Shown piece after piece: positions 31,324 through 42,151 of a DNA stretch of 58,042 bases; the first letter of the stretch is position 1, and every line of letters begins with the position of its first letter. Source of the stretch: Zygnema cylindricum (lineage: Eukaryota; Streptophyta; Zygnematophyceae; Zygnematales; Zygnemataceae); assembly GCA_037447655.1 (NCBI GenBank), contig JBBHKE010003005.1, forward strand, positions 294,701 to 352,742, given 5' to 3'. Under the pieces are notes generated by a model that did no database searches, was not told the DNA's origin, and saw only the letters and a program-made list of their open reading frames with translations. The position numbers and the translations under genes are program-made.

Positions 31324-31637
31324 GTACATCAGTAGATAGAGTCTGTGAGAGAGATAGGACTTAGAAAAATTTAGAAGATAGGACCCTCTCTCCCAGAGAG
31401 CTTCTGTATAAAAGGTCAACTTTGACCCTCCATAACTTACTGCTCAGGGGAGCAAATTCAGAGATTCTTTTTGCTATCGACTCAGGGGAGTCTTGCCTTC
31501 ACAGGGGTGCAGGTGGTCAGGGTTTTTGTCTGCCAGGGTGGCAGTTATTTTTGTTGGAACACAAAGGGGTCAGGATTATCCTAGAGGCTTCTTGGAAGCT
31601 GTCTACTCTGAGGACTTATGGAGGTCTCAGAGTTTCA
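31324..31637 (+). repeat. 3' part of a plus-strand copia LTR
   Basis: Contains TATAAAA near 31407 and the leader stem-loops GGTCA/TGACC (31414-31427), TGCTC/GAGCA (31441-31454), GACTC/GAGTC (31479-31492) and CTGCC/GGCAG (31530-31544). Ends GTTTCA at 31637. Most simply it is the 3' LTR of the copia whose pol is at 27010-31313. Confidence 0.8.
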
Positions 31638-32221
31638 TTATCAAACTCTATCATGCTACCGCTTTTATTAACACAAGCCTCTATTTCCTGTTTTACTAAT
31701 TGCTGTCGCTGTATAGTTTCACTCCTATAAATCTGAATCTGTGTTACCCCGATTTTTGAAGACTTGGTTTGGTTTAAAAGAGTGATAGCTATAGACTTAG
31801 ACATGTATCTATGTATGAGATGTTTTGCTATAGTGTTTTTATACTCCTAGATTTTGCTGTTATTTTCTTCAGTTTTAGTTATAACCCCTACAAGTGGAAC
31901 CGTAGTTGAGAGTCTAGCACACCTCACCATTGATGTTCCTTTTCCCTTCTCCCATTTTTCCCATTCCATTGCAATGATTTTCCAGTCACCTTCTGTTGCA
32001 TTTGAACTCCGGTTGGCTTTTTGGGAATCCCCAAAAGAGTCTCCATAGTGAGTTCCACTGAAGCCTGGTGGCGGACACCTCACTTGTCTCGAAATAATTC
32101 CCCATTAGTGCTTTTCGAAAAGCAATCCCTCCATCCTAAACTCCCAATATGTGAAGCTTATTCTATCAAACATAGGTACCCTAGAAGGTGGGCCCATAAC
32201 CTTAAATTCTATATGTTCTAT
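31638..32221 (-). pseudogene. Minus-strand copia gag remnant
   Basis: Gag start (VMGPPSRVPMFDR-like around 32180) followed by the core (ITKTEENNSKI..., MSKSIAITLLNQTKSSKIG) down to GSMIEFDN near 31650, related to the gag at 28774-29924. Interrupted by stops. Truncated where the plus-strand LTR ends at 31637. Confidence 0.8.
32187..32201 (-). other. Primer-binding site of the minus-strand remnant
   Basis: GGTTATGGGCCCACC on the minus strand, next to the LTR at 32202. Confidence 0.82.
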
Positions 32222-33364
32222 CTCCCTCACAGAATTTGCAGATCGAAAGAAGTTTACCTAGATATTGTCGACTCCAAATTGATACAAACCCAAATGACTG
32301 ACACCCTAACAGTCAAAACCCTAATACAGCTTCACCTTTGTGAAATATGAGTTTCTATGTGCTCACTTCCACCACAGAATGCAAAATTAGAATATGAGTT
32401 TTGGATAACATTTCCCACTTTGACTTTCCCTTAGAAATGCAGCCACCTTTGCATGCAAAAACTCTGACCGACTACACCCCTATGTAGCCAAAAGTTCCCT
32501 AAGTCTGCAGCAAAAAGAATCACTGAAAATGGTCAACTGAGTGAGTTGATAATAAATGGCAAAGTTTGCCGATTTGTATAGATGCTCTCTGGGAGAGAGG
32601 CGGCTACCTACCAAAATATTCTAAGTCCTAAAACCCCTCTCTAAGCCCTCTAGTATTGAGGTACAAACCAATCATATGACTGTATCGTACAAGAAAGTAT
32701 AGGTGCCAGAGTACTTAATGTACGGTCCCTGTACGACATCTCCATAATATGACATTTGTCACATCCGGACTTGTCATCTCACGTTCCAGAGATCTCGCAA
32801 TCCTCTAAGATATTGCCACGTGTCATCCAAAGTGGTGGCGCCAAAAACGCCAAGGTGGCCATTCCGAAATTCCGGCTCGCACCATGGCCGTCGATGAAGA
32901 CCGACATTTAATACTGACTTTCGAAATATAATGTTGTTTTGTTAATTCCGTGCCGTCTTGAACTCGTGCGGTCTAATTAATTTCCGTGTATAGTGCGTCC
33001 CGTAATCTGTTGTATGTAACATATTACCCCGCTAATGTTTATATAATTATCGTACCCTATATTGTCTAGCACTAGTCCTAGCTTATAAGATAAAGCTACT
33101 GGCTATCGGATTCATGACGGACGGCAGGTACGAAGATCAAATCCTCAGTCCGTCAAGCCCTTTTTGGTAAACCTACAAAAAATTATAGCTTGTTTCTCTC
33201 TCTGGGCAGCATGGGCATCCATGGCTCTAGTTTCCTCTCAAACCTTTAGTGACTGCGACAAGTGTGGGGGTTGTGAGAGTGGAGCGAGAGGCAAGCTGCC
33301 TTTGCTGACTTCCTCGTATTATTTTTTCCTTTATTCAGACCTAAATTATACATACATTTCAACA
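32202..33364 (-). repeat. LTR of the minus-strand remnant
   Basis: From TTAAATTC (end mutated from TGAAATTC) to CATTTCAACA on the plus strand. Alignable with 29905-31062, with a CCACGTGTCA box near 32817 and decayed U3 arms near 32687-32713. It is followed directly by plus-strand copia sequence. No gene in it. Confidence 0.85.
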
Positions 33365-34160
33365 AGTTGTACAACTCCCATGGAGCTAAAGAAGGGAAGT
33401 CAAGGGAGTGTGAAAGAATGAGTTATAATCTTGGATGATGAATTAGGTCTTGAAGAGTAAAAGTTCATGCAAACTGTTCCTTACAGGCAAGTAGTGGGAA
33501 GTTTAATCTACTTTATCAGCTTTACAAGGCCAGATTTAGCTGCAGCTGTAGGAGTAATGAGTACAAGTTTAAATGCTCCCACCAAAAGGGATTAAGAGGC
33601 AGCTATAAGAGTTCATATATATCGCGTAGGGACTAAGGATCTATGGTTTCATTAGGGTGGGGACAACACTGACATCACGATTTGAGTGACATCACCATTT
33701 AGAGTGATGTTAATTATGGGGATGCTCCTATGAGGAGGTGTACTTCTAGATATGTATTATATGTGGGTGATTGGCCTTGCTGCTGGAGCAACAAACATGA
33801 AAAGGTTATTGCTCTGTCCACCGTGGAGGCTGGGGACATGGCCTCTTTCTCTGCTTTAAAAAAATTGATGTGGGTGAAGTCTTTGCTTGGTGAACTTGGT
33901 CATCTTAAGAGTGGTGTGCAAAAAATATTTTGTGATAATCAAGCAGCAATTGCCATTGTTGCTAAACCCAAACACCATCTCAAAGCCAAACACATGGATA
34001 CTAGATAGGTTTATTTAAAGAGAAAGTAGAGGATACAATCATAAGCTTAGAGTACAGACTAGACAGTGAAATGGTAACAGATATGATGTCCAAGCTTGTA
34101 TCATCTCCTAAATTAAACATTTGTAGAGAGAAGTGTGGTCTTAAACTCAAAGGTGACTAG
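33365..34160 (+). pseudogene. Copia-4 RT C-terminus and RNase H
   Basis: Starts at CTTPMELKKGSQGS, then VPYRQVVGSLIYF, a duplicated and broken TWSDA region near 33670-33715, RRCTSRYVLYVG, DNQAAIAIVAKPKHHLKAKHMDTR near 33940, and MVTDMMSKLVSSPKLN near 34070, ending with a stop at 34158. Stops near 33420, 33458, 33593, 33655 and 34006. The 5' part of the element is missing. Confidence 0.88.
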
Positions 34161-34173
34161 AAAATAAAGGGAG
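34161..34173 (+). other. Polypurine tract of copia-4
   Basis: AAAATAAAGGGAG, same as copia-2, directly before its 3' LTR. Confidence 0.78.
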
Positions 34174-35125
34174 TATAAAAATTATAGGTTTTCTAATTAT
34201 GCATTTTCTAGGTCTAAAATAGGATAAATAAAAAGGGAAAACAACAGAGGCAACATGCCTTTTACTCCACTCTCCAATTCCCCACACTTGTTGAAGTCAC
34301 TGAAAACTGGACAGGAAATTAGAGCCATGGCTGCCTATGCTGTCATAGGTGAGAGGCAACACGCAAATTTGTCTTTACAAAGAGGTGGCTGCCAGAACCA
34401 ATATTAGATCTTGGTACCTACCGTCCATCAGAGTAGTTGGTAGCCGATAGCGTTATCCTATAGTCTACAAACTGTGCTGAGGTATATGGGGTGTGATAGC
34501 TATCTAAACATGTACTCATAGGATATTTAATTTAACTAGATGAACGGACTTTGGAACATGGATTTAGTTGTACCTTATGTACCGGACAAAACAAATGCTA
34601 CACACATTAGTTTTTACGGCTTGTACTAAAAGCCGGCTTCAGATCGGAGGGCCATGGTGGAAGCTGACATCGCAAATGGTCGCCTTAGCAGTTTGCGGTC
34701 ACAGTCACATAGGACGACATGTGGCAGCACCTCATTGACTTGCGAGATCTGCCAAAAGCATCACAACAAGTCCCGAATTGACAAGCGTCGACTTTATGGC
34801 TATGTTGTTTAATGGCCGTACAGAAAGTACTCCGACACTTGTACTTTTTTGTACTACACAGTTTTGTGATTGGTGCCGTACTTTAGTAGACGGGGGTGTA
34901 GAGAGGGGTTTAGGACTTCGACATTTTTGTGGTAGCCGCATCTCTCCCTAAGGCCATCTATATTTATAGGCTATCTTTGGCCATTCATAACCTACTGCTC
35001 AAGGGAGCAAATTAAGTCATTATTTTTGCTATCGGCTCAAAAGTGTCATGTCTTCACAAAGGTGAAGTTGGTTATTGTCTGCTAAGGTGGGAGTTATTCT
35101 TGGTTAAACTCAAAAGGGTCACAGT
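34174..35125 (+). repeat. Copia-4 3' LTR, left portion (continues at 51446-51506)
   Basis: Starts TATAAAAATT (expected TG mutated) and has the TTTTCTAGGTCT box, the U3 pair GTACAGAAAGTAC / GTACTTTTTTGTAC (34818-34854), a TATTTATA box near 34960 and leader stem-loops such as TGCTC/GAGCA (34996-35009) and CTTCAC/GTGAAG (35052-35067). It is cut at 35125 by copia-3 and resumes at 51446, ending TTTGCA at 51506. Confidence 0.85.
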
Positions 35126-35962
35126 TTTTGTTTTTTTCGAAAGATTTAGTCCTCTCTATTTCTCGATTGTGAGAGAGAGCTGTTCGAACTTAGTTTTTTT
35201 TTGGGTGAGTCTGGTTCAGTTTGCTAGAATTAGTGTGACTGTGAAATTGGGAGTTCACGGTTCAGTCACACTAGGGACACGCGTCGTTTGCTGTGAGAAA
35301 TGCTTGAGTATGTCTTCCGTGGACATACATATATTCGGTAAGGACTACATAATTCTTGAGAGCATATCCACGGTGCCGAATTTGGTGATCGGATGGCTGA
35401 CAGCTGCAGCCGACAAATGTTGACAAGGCGTGACTAGATCACGATAACCTTTCTCTATTATCGTGAATTTGATTGTCGATGTAAATATTTGGTATAACAT
35501 AATTTTGTTTGTAGTGAATTAGTTGATTAGTGTAGAATGCGCGATTTATGACATACAGTGTGTACACAAGTATACTCACATTATTTTTGTTAGACGTACT
35601 GTTGGAATGCCTCCGTAAAGTTTAGTATAGTTTTAGTGTTTAAAAGTAGAACTTAGTAAGAGATTGAAAATAGGAACAAATAATATGAAAAATGTACACT
35701 CAGTTTTATGGAATTTCATCTCTGAATATCTTATAGATGTGTGAGCAGAATTGAGTGAAATTTTGTTTGTATGTTTTTTTGTATGTTATCTAATATGTGG
35801 TAGATTTGTAAGACTATTGTGTCCCTATATTGCAAGTTTTTTTTTGTCATAGTTGCTGTTCAGCCATTGGTCTTTGTGGAAGCTTCCTCTCGTGATTTGT
35901 TATACAATGAATACTGCTGCCTCTTCTTCATCTTCAGTACCAGCAGTTGTCTCAGAAAAACA
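35126..35962 (+). repeat. Copia-3 5' LTR
   Basis: First bases TTTTG where the partner has TGTTA, so the canonical TG is mutated. Ends GAAAAACA at 35962. The ORF at 35043-35423 overlaps the start of this LTR and is not a gene. The probable gag start ATG (35907) lies 56 nt before the LTR end. Confidence 0.88.
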
Positions 35963-36425
35963 GGTCACGGGCCCGCCTTCGCGAATTCCGGTCTTTGATG
36001 GACGTGAATATCTGTATTGGGCAGATTTGGTTAAGTCTTACTTCAAGCAAGTGAAACTTATTGATGTGTTTAATGGATCCCTAACAGAATCTGATGCCAG
36101 CTTTGATCAGAAAAAATGACCAAGCTTTGCATGAAAAAATGGAACCCAGTTTAATCCTCAGTTTGAGAAATGTGTTTATTGTTAGAGTGATAGTCACTTT
36201 TTCAGAGCTTGTCCTTTGTATATAAAAGCTCTTGAAACAGGTATCTTTTGGAAAGGATGGAGACACCGCGGACCTCCCATTTCCTAGAAACCTCCAAATA
36301 AAACTATTGCATTCTCAGTGGAGGATACAGAATTGAAGAAGAAGAAGACCGAGGAAAAGACACCTAATGTGACCAGTTTTCCGAAAACTAATGACAAATA
36401 GTTCTTTGCTCTTGCCAAACTTGAT
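35907..36425 (+). pseudogene. Copia-3 gag (internally deleted)
   Basis: MNTAASSSSSVPAVVSEKQ then GPPSRIPVFDGREYLYW and VKSYFKQVKLIDVFNGSL, stop at 36117. The middle of Gag (about 150 residues compared with the 320-residue Gag of the array) is missing. A knuckle CVYC, stop, SDSHFFRAC follows near 36176-36216, then a Lys/Glu-rich stretch leading to protease. Confidence 0.8.
35963..35977 (+). other. Primer-binding site of copia-3 (diverged)
   Basis: GGTCACGGGCCCGCC differs from the perfect site at three transitions. In RNA pairing with the initiator tRNA-Met anticodon arm this leaves two mismatches and one G-U. It encodes VTGPP, keeping the GPP. Confidence 0.65.
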
Positions 36426-37720
36426 ATGTTGGAAGGAGAAAAGGACCTCGCATGGATAATGGATTCCGGCAGCTCTTCACACATGTGTTGGAATAAGTCT
36501 TGGTTCAAGGAGATGTCTTCTATTCCTTTACGTCAGATCTTTTACGCTTGTGGTTATGTCGTTGAATCAAATGCCAAAGAAAATATATATTTGGATTGTG
36601 TTATTGATGGGAAGGTTGTTAAAAAAACTTTGTATGATGTCTTGTATGTTCTAAAGCTTAAGAAAAATTTGTTTTCTACGTCTGTAGCTGAAAGCAAAGG
36701 CTTTGTGTTTCTCCAAAAAAACGGCAAGAAAATAGTGAGCAAGAATGGAAGAGTAGCCCAAGTCGGAACTAGAGGCCCAAACTTTTTGTACCGCATGGAC
36801 GGGGCTAATAAAATTGATTTTTCTTACTCTAGTGTCCTATGTGATAATGTTTTGTGGCATAAAAGGCTTGGTCATGTCCATCATGAGAGACTTACTAGGA
36901 TGATAAAGCATGATATGATAGAGGGAGTCAAGCATGGTTAAAAAGAATCTCATGTTTGTGATGGTTGTGCTCTCGAAAAGCTTCACAAGCTTCCCTTACA
37001 ACAAGTTTCTGATCAGCGAGCCACAGATCTCCTTGGCATTATTCACTCTGATGTCTTAGGCCCTTCCAAATTTCACTCTCTTGGTGGCAGACACTATTTT
37101 GTCACCTTTAAAGACGACTTCTCCCGTTACAGTTGCTTATACTTCATGAAGGAGAAGAGAGAAGTCTTCACTCACTTTAAGCGCTACAAAATCTGGGGGG
37201 AGAAACTTCACGGCAAATCTATTCTTGCTTTGTGAACGGATAATGGTGGAGAGTATGTATCCCATGCCTTTGCTGATTTTGTAAAAGAAAATGGCATCTG
37301 TAGTGAATTAACTGCTCCGTACACACCGGAACAAAATGGTGTGGCCGAGATACTTAAATGAACTTTGACTGAATAAGCTCGCTTTATGATGGCCGATAAA
37401 GGTGTGGATCCAAAGTTTTAGGGGGAAGCTTTTCTTTGTGCCTCCTAAATCAGAAATAGAGTGGAAACTCGAGCTGTTAAGGGTAAGACACCTTATGAAG
37501 TGTTGACAGACAGAAAACCAAATGTCGATCATTTTAGAGTCTTTGGTAGCAAATGATTTATCTTAGATAATCTTCCTACTTGGAAGTTTAGTCCAAAATC
37601 TATACTTGGTGTCTTTTTAGGAAATGATGATGAATATGCAGGTTATAGAGTGGATAATCATCAAAGAGGATGCCTTCAAACAGCAAGGAATATTTAGATA
37701 AACGAAAAGAGTCAATCTGT
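36426..37720 (+). pseudogene. Copia-3 protease and integrase
   Basis: Protease WIMDSGSSSHMC near 36453. Integrase zinc region LWHKRLGHVHHERL (36853) with CDGCALEKLHK, core HSDVLGP near 37045, TDNGGEYVS near 37236 and [12 protein letters not shown] near 37320. Stops near 36939, 37233, 37359, 37374, 37419, 37446 and 37554. All three DDE acidic residues are still recognisable. Confidence 0.87.
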
Positions 37721-39428
37721 GGATGTTTTTAGTATGGATGCAAATGAAAAGAATGAGAAAAAACAAGAGTATATCATTCTTGAGCAGGTACATTTTACTC
37801 CATCTCCTTCTACTTCCTCTACCTCTCTACCAAATGCCTATGGACCGTCAGATCCTCTTTCTGATGCTGCTCCTTCTCTTGATTCTCCTCCCAATCCACG
37901 CCCTTTGCGGCAGACTAGGGGACCAACAGTTCTCGCGTCAGAATTTCCAAGAAGAAGAAGGCAAAGTAGCCGCTTTGGAGGCAACCGAGTGGAGAGTGTT
38001 TTTTTTGCAAGCACATGGGAGCCGCTTAATATTCAAAAAGCTAATTTCGTTTGTGAAAAGGATCATTGGATCTCGGCTGCAAATGACGAGATAAAATCAA
38101 TTAAGGAAGCCCAAACTTGGGAACTTGTGGAGCTCCCACCGAACCGGAGAGCTATTAGTTGTATGTGGGATTTCAAATTAAAATTGAATCCTGATAATAC
38201 AAAAGAGAGATACAAAGCTTGACTGGTCGCTAAAGGTTATATCCAAAAGGAGGGAATTGATTACGAAGAGACCTTCTCTCTTGTGGTTCGCTTTCATACT
38301 GTTAGAGTTTTGTTGTCTCTTTTTGCAATTACATGGAATTATATCAGATGGTTTTTAAGACGGTTTTCTTGCATGGTGATTTAGAGGAAGTAATTTACAT
38401 GAAACAGCTAGAGATGTATGCAAAAAAAGGGAAAGAAAATCTGGTCTGTAAACTATTGAAGTCCTTGTATAGTCTGAAACAGGCTCCGAGACAATGGAAC
38501 CTGAAATTAGATGAGTTTTAAACCAATCTTAGCTTTACCGGAATCAATTCAGATCACTCAGTCTATATAATGCAAGGTGAAAATGGAGTGATTTATGTGG
38601 CACTATATGTAGATGATTTGTTTTTGATTAGCAAATCTAACAATGAGGTTAATAAAATAAGAGCAACTCTGAATTCTCGGTTTGAAATGAAAAACTTGGG
38701 AGAGGCTAAGTATATTCTAGGAATTCAGGTAGAAAGAGAAAGGAAACATAAATTTTTTATTTAACTCACAGAGAATCAGTCGAGATCATGCTAGAAATGT
38801 TTGGCATGTTAGAAGCCAAGGGAAATGACACCCATATGGAATTCATGCAGAAGGTTGAGGTTACGGAAACGATGGTGGTGTTTTGGTTGATGATTTCTTA
38901 TATTCAGGGGAGGCAGATTCTATGTCCTCCATTCCTTACAGGCAAATTATCGGAAGCCTCATTTATTTCATGAACTGTACTCGCCTAGACATCGCAACGG
39001 CGGTTAGAGCTTTGAGCCAAAGCCTGCAAAATCCGAAGAAGTCGGACTATGAGGCAACAAAGAGAGTTATTCGTTATCTTGCACGAAATCGAAATCTTAG
39101 ACTCTCTCTCGAAGAAGATGAAGTCAAAATTCATACATGGAGCGATGCGAGCTACGGAGATATGCCAGTCAACGCTCCATCACCGGATGCATTATGAAGA
39201 TCGGCAGTGGAACTTGCTGTTAGAGCAGCACACTTTAGACGGTGACAACTCAGTCTACCATGTAGGCTGAGTATATGGTCGCCAGCTCGGCAGTTAAGGA
39301 GTTGATTTGGGTAGAGTCACTCCTCCAAGAGCTTCTTTTTATGTAATCTATACCTCAAATAGTGTGATGTGATAATCAGGCAGCCATAGCAATTACATCT
39401 AATCTAAGCCATCACTTTAAAAGTAAGC
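37719..39428 (+). pseudogene. Copia-3 linker, RT and RNase H (left of the array)
   Basis: A Ser/Pro-rich linker (37790-37920), then WISAANDEIKSIKEAQTWELV, RT with YVDDLF near 38611, IGSLIYFMNCTRLDIATAV near 38950, RNase H TWSDASYGD near 39140. A frame change near 39180-39260 and a stop near 39343 follow. The frame ends in HHFKSKQ at 39428, where the AGATT target site and the array begin. The RNase H tail is at 49339. Confidence 0.88.
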
Positions 39429-39433
39429 AGATT

Positions 39434-40425
39434 TGTTGTCCATAGCCTATTTCAGCCATGGATTACTCACGGAAACACCCACAGACTACCTCAAAAACAG
39501 CTTTGTTTCAGACAGCACAGATTACTCCACACTAAACAAAGTGGTCTCAAAATACAACAATATGCAGTATACCATATACACTATAATCTCCCAAAGTTAC
39601 AGCCAAATCCAACAAGGCATCTAGAAGATATAGGCTATAGAGTTTCCCAAAAGTAGCTGACAGCTTCACAAACTAGCCACTTAGACTGTTCACAGAATCT
39701 TACAAAGATACTTAAATACCATGAAACTTCACACACATATAGATTCTATATCATAGAATAACTCCACAAAGTTTCACATGAAAGCACCAATCAGAGTGAT
39801 CACACCAACAGGTAAATATGCAGAAAACAGTCTGCCATTACTTTGATTAACTTGACTGCGATACATAAAATAATCTAAGTCCTGCAAGTTATACTCAGAG
39901 TACGGAGGCATACCAGCCGTACTATATCTACTCTAATAACCTAACTAGTCAAAAGGACAAACCTCTGTTGTACAGAATATTTACACCGTACTCTTCGTAT
40001 GTCAGAAACCAAGCTACCACTAAGCAACTACTAAGCTACCACTACCGTACAATCATTATTACTCGAGATCTATCCTAGTCATATTATTCGCAGCTGCGCT
40101 AGCTGCGCTGGCTGCGCAGGCTGCGCTGGTTGCGCTTGTCCGTACGGATCATACAAATAGCCGCAGCTACGTTGACTTAACTGCGTCGCAGCTCCGCCGT
40201 ACCGGCGGCGCCTATTCCGTTTATTTTACATCGAATCGCTTCGCGATCCACCGTCCATTTGTCACAGCTTGTTCACACCACTTAATGAGTCTTCTACGTC
40301 ACTTTAATTATATCAATCTGTTCGCTCCCCCAATCCGTGAATCTATTCAAACCTCCATATTAAATCCAATTAGTAGTTACGGGCAAACTGTCTAGTACGC
40401 ACGAAACTGACTTTTCAAAACAACA
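39434..40425 (-). repeat. Array LTR 1 (type D)
   Basis: TGTTGTCC...CAAAACAACA on the plus strand. Contains GCTGCGCTGG-type short repeats at about 40085-40137, the ATCGC-TTC-GCGAT stem-loop (40235-40247) and palindrome-rich GTAC/GCCGG sequence. Differs from LTR 2 at only a handful of positions (for example near 39450, 39503, 39541 and 39810). No gene. Confidence 0.92.
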
Positions 40426-40440
40426 CTCCCCCGAAAATTT
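40426..40440 (-). other. Polypurine tract of array unit 1
   Basis: AAATTTTCGGGGGAG on the minus strand, directly before the LTR start. Repeated at 44082-44096 and 47738-47752. Confidence 0.75.
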
Positions 40441-40463
40441 AGTTTCGTGCACCCAGAAAAATA

Positions 40464-40648
40464 TGCAGCGTGTAATGCTATGTTGCTATGCTGCGCTAGT
40501 TTGACATCGCAGCGCAGCATGAATACAAAGTGCAGCGTGTACTGCTATGCTGCTACGCTGCGCTAGTTTGACATCGCAACGCAGTATGAACACAAAGTGC
40601 AGCGTGTACTGCTATGCTGCTACGCTACGCTAGTTTTGACATCGTAGT
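40464..40648. repeat. 67-bp minisatellite, unit 1
   Basis: TGCAGCGTGTA... starts at 40464, 40531 and 40598, giving two full and one partial copy of a 67-bp repeat. Each full copy contains ATGCTGCGCT facing AGCGCAGCAT or a close variant, able to form a hairpin. It lies next to the polypurine tract. Confidence 0.85.
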
Positions 40649-41031
40649 CCTAACTGCTGCTATTTTTCACCTTTAACTTCCTCCTCATAGCCTCATCTAT
40701 TGAGACTAAAGCTTTCAAATTCTACACTCCCCTAAAGCTTTAGACTCATTAGTCCATGATGTACGCAAATGTTTCCACTCTAATGTAAAAAGAAAAATAA
40801 TATATTTAAATATTCAAAATTCTGTATCAGCCTCCACTGTTCATCATACAATAAATTTAGCAAAAACACCACATCACCAGTGCTTTCTCGACATCGCCAT
40901 TTTTCCGGCTGCCCTCTGCCAATTCCCAGTCGCTTGCTGTCTTTTTGCAAAAGGTGTCCTGTAATAGCTCCCCTTACGCCATAAATGCATAACCCCTGAA
41001 TGTTAAGTCGCCTGTACCTGGAATAAAATAA

Positions 41032-41241
41032 TCAGCGTGTAAGTGTCATACAGCACCACTTATTTTGTTGCGTCGTTATGCCGCGTCGCTGTTCGCGACG
41101 CAAACTTCTTCTGATGATTCTCCACCGCTTTCGCTGCGCCCTGCCATGTCCCCCGAAATTTTCGTTCCTGAACAAGTCATTGCTTCCACCACCTCCTTCG
41201 TCTTCAAAAATACATAAATAAATCTTTTTGTTTCTTTTCAA
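41032..41241 (-). CDS. Small basic ORF in array unit 1 (unknown)
   Basis: 69 residues, Arg/Lys-rich centre (RAQRKRWRIIRRSLRREQRR). No recognised domain. Identical at 44688-44897 and 48344-48553 because the units are copies, so the repetition is no evidence of coding. It could be a chance ORF. The surrounding 40650-41390 stretch is otherwise A/T-rich without a gene. Confidence 0.25.
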   Translation of the reverse strand: MKRNKKIYLCIFEDEGGGGSNDLFRNENFGGHGRAQRKRWRIIRRSLRREQRRGITTQQNKWCCMTLTR

Positions 41242-41394
41242 CTAACGCAACAAGGGAGAATACAAATCTAAAGTCCAACCAAAAACAAATAGAATGTCAA
41301 ACAAAGATGTCTTTATAAGACATGTCTGTAAAAAGGTTTTTCCAAAACTAAGACTTCTCTAAATTCACATTCTTCAAAAATATCCTCCAGAAAA

Positions 41395-42084
41395 TCATTT
41401 CTCCCGCTCTCTTTTCTTGATCACTTTCTGAGCATGTTTTCTTCTACCCTTGATCCTTTGAATATTACATCTTCTTTTTGTTTTCTTCATGATCTTTTGT
41501 CTTGTTTGAAAGTTTACATTTCTATCACACTTTTCTACTTGTTTAAAGTCACAAATACTAGTTTTCTGTTTCACCTTTATGTTTTTCTCCATAGATTTGC
41601 TACTTCCATCAACTTCATTCATTTGAGAGATTTTAATTTTGATTCTTCTTCTTTTCAGCTGCACTCCTTTAATTTTTGCATATCTATTACAATTTTCAAT
41701 CCCACAAACTTCTTTTCTCACTCCAATTTTTTGAACAGTTTTTCTTTGTTTTTCTCCTAGTTCACCAATTTTCACGGCCACCTTACTTCTAGTTTCTGCT
41801 TCTAAGTGTCCATCTCCTCCTTCAAAACCTCTTGCTTTAGTTAACAAACTTTCTTGTAAGCAATTTTCACTCACTGATTTTTCACTTGATAAGGTCACAG
41901 AAATCGTGTCCTTCTCTCTTTCGTCCTTCACCATACTATCTTCGGTGACATAACTCCTTCCACCAGTTTCTACATTATACATCTCATTCCTAATTTCAGT
42001 TTTCTTCATATCTTCGCCCGGTCCTTCTAGAAAAATTGGGTTTAGTTTATTAGTCTTTATGTTTAAGTATTTTTCGGCTTCCAC
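41395..42084 (-). CDS. ORF2 of array unit 1, 229-residue basic protein (unknown)
   Basis: Open frame 67 nt downstream of the gag stop, in another frame. Acidic/Ser-rich first half (including VTEDSMVKDEREKD), strongly basic second half ending in KHAQKVIKKREREK, a likely nuclear/nucleic-acid-binding tail, plus scattered cysteines (CGIENCNRY). I recognise no family and no pol motif. Possibilities: an extra element protein, a remnant of sequence between gag and pol, or captured host sequence. Also at 45051-45740 and truncated at 48707-48910. Confidence 0.5.
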   Translation of the reverse strand: MEAEKYLNIKTNKLNPIFLEGPGEDMKKTEIRNEMYNVETGGRSYVTEDSMVKDEREKDTISVTLSSEKSVSENCLQESLLTKARGFEGGDGHLEAETRSKVAVKIGELGEKQRKTVQKIGVRKEVCGIENCNRYAKIKGVQLKRRRIKIKISQMNEVDGSSKSMEKNIKVKQKTSICDFKQVEKCDRNVNFQTRQKIMKKTKRRCNIQRIKGRRKHAQKVIKKREREK

Positions 42085-42151
42085 TTACTAGTGACCTTCA
42101 CTTCCTCTAATTTCTCTTACTTCAAATAACTCTTCCTCCTGTAACTCTTTG

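Noticed and set aside
40464-40648. Possible CRISPR-like array because of regular repeats
   Set aside because: The 67-bp units are contiguous without unique spacers, there are no cas genes, and the setting is a eukaryotic retroelement.
41434-41760. Plus-strand Phe/Ser-rich ORF at 41434-41760 and its copy at 45090-45416
   Set aside because: Antisense of ORF2. Its hydrophobic composition is the expected reverse of a Lys/Arg-rich frame.
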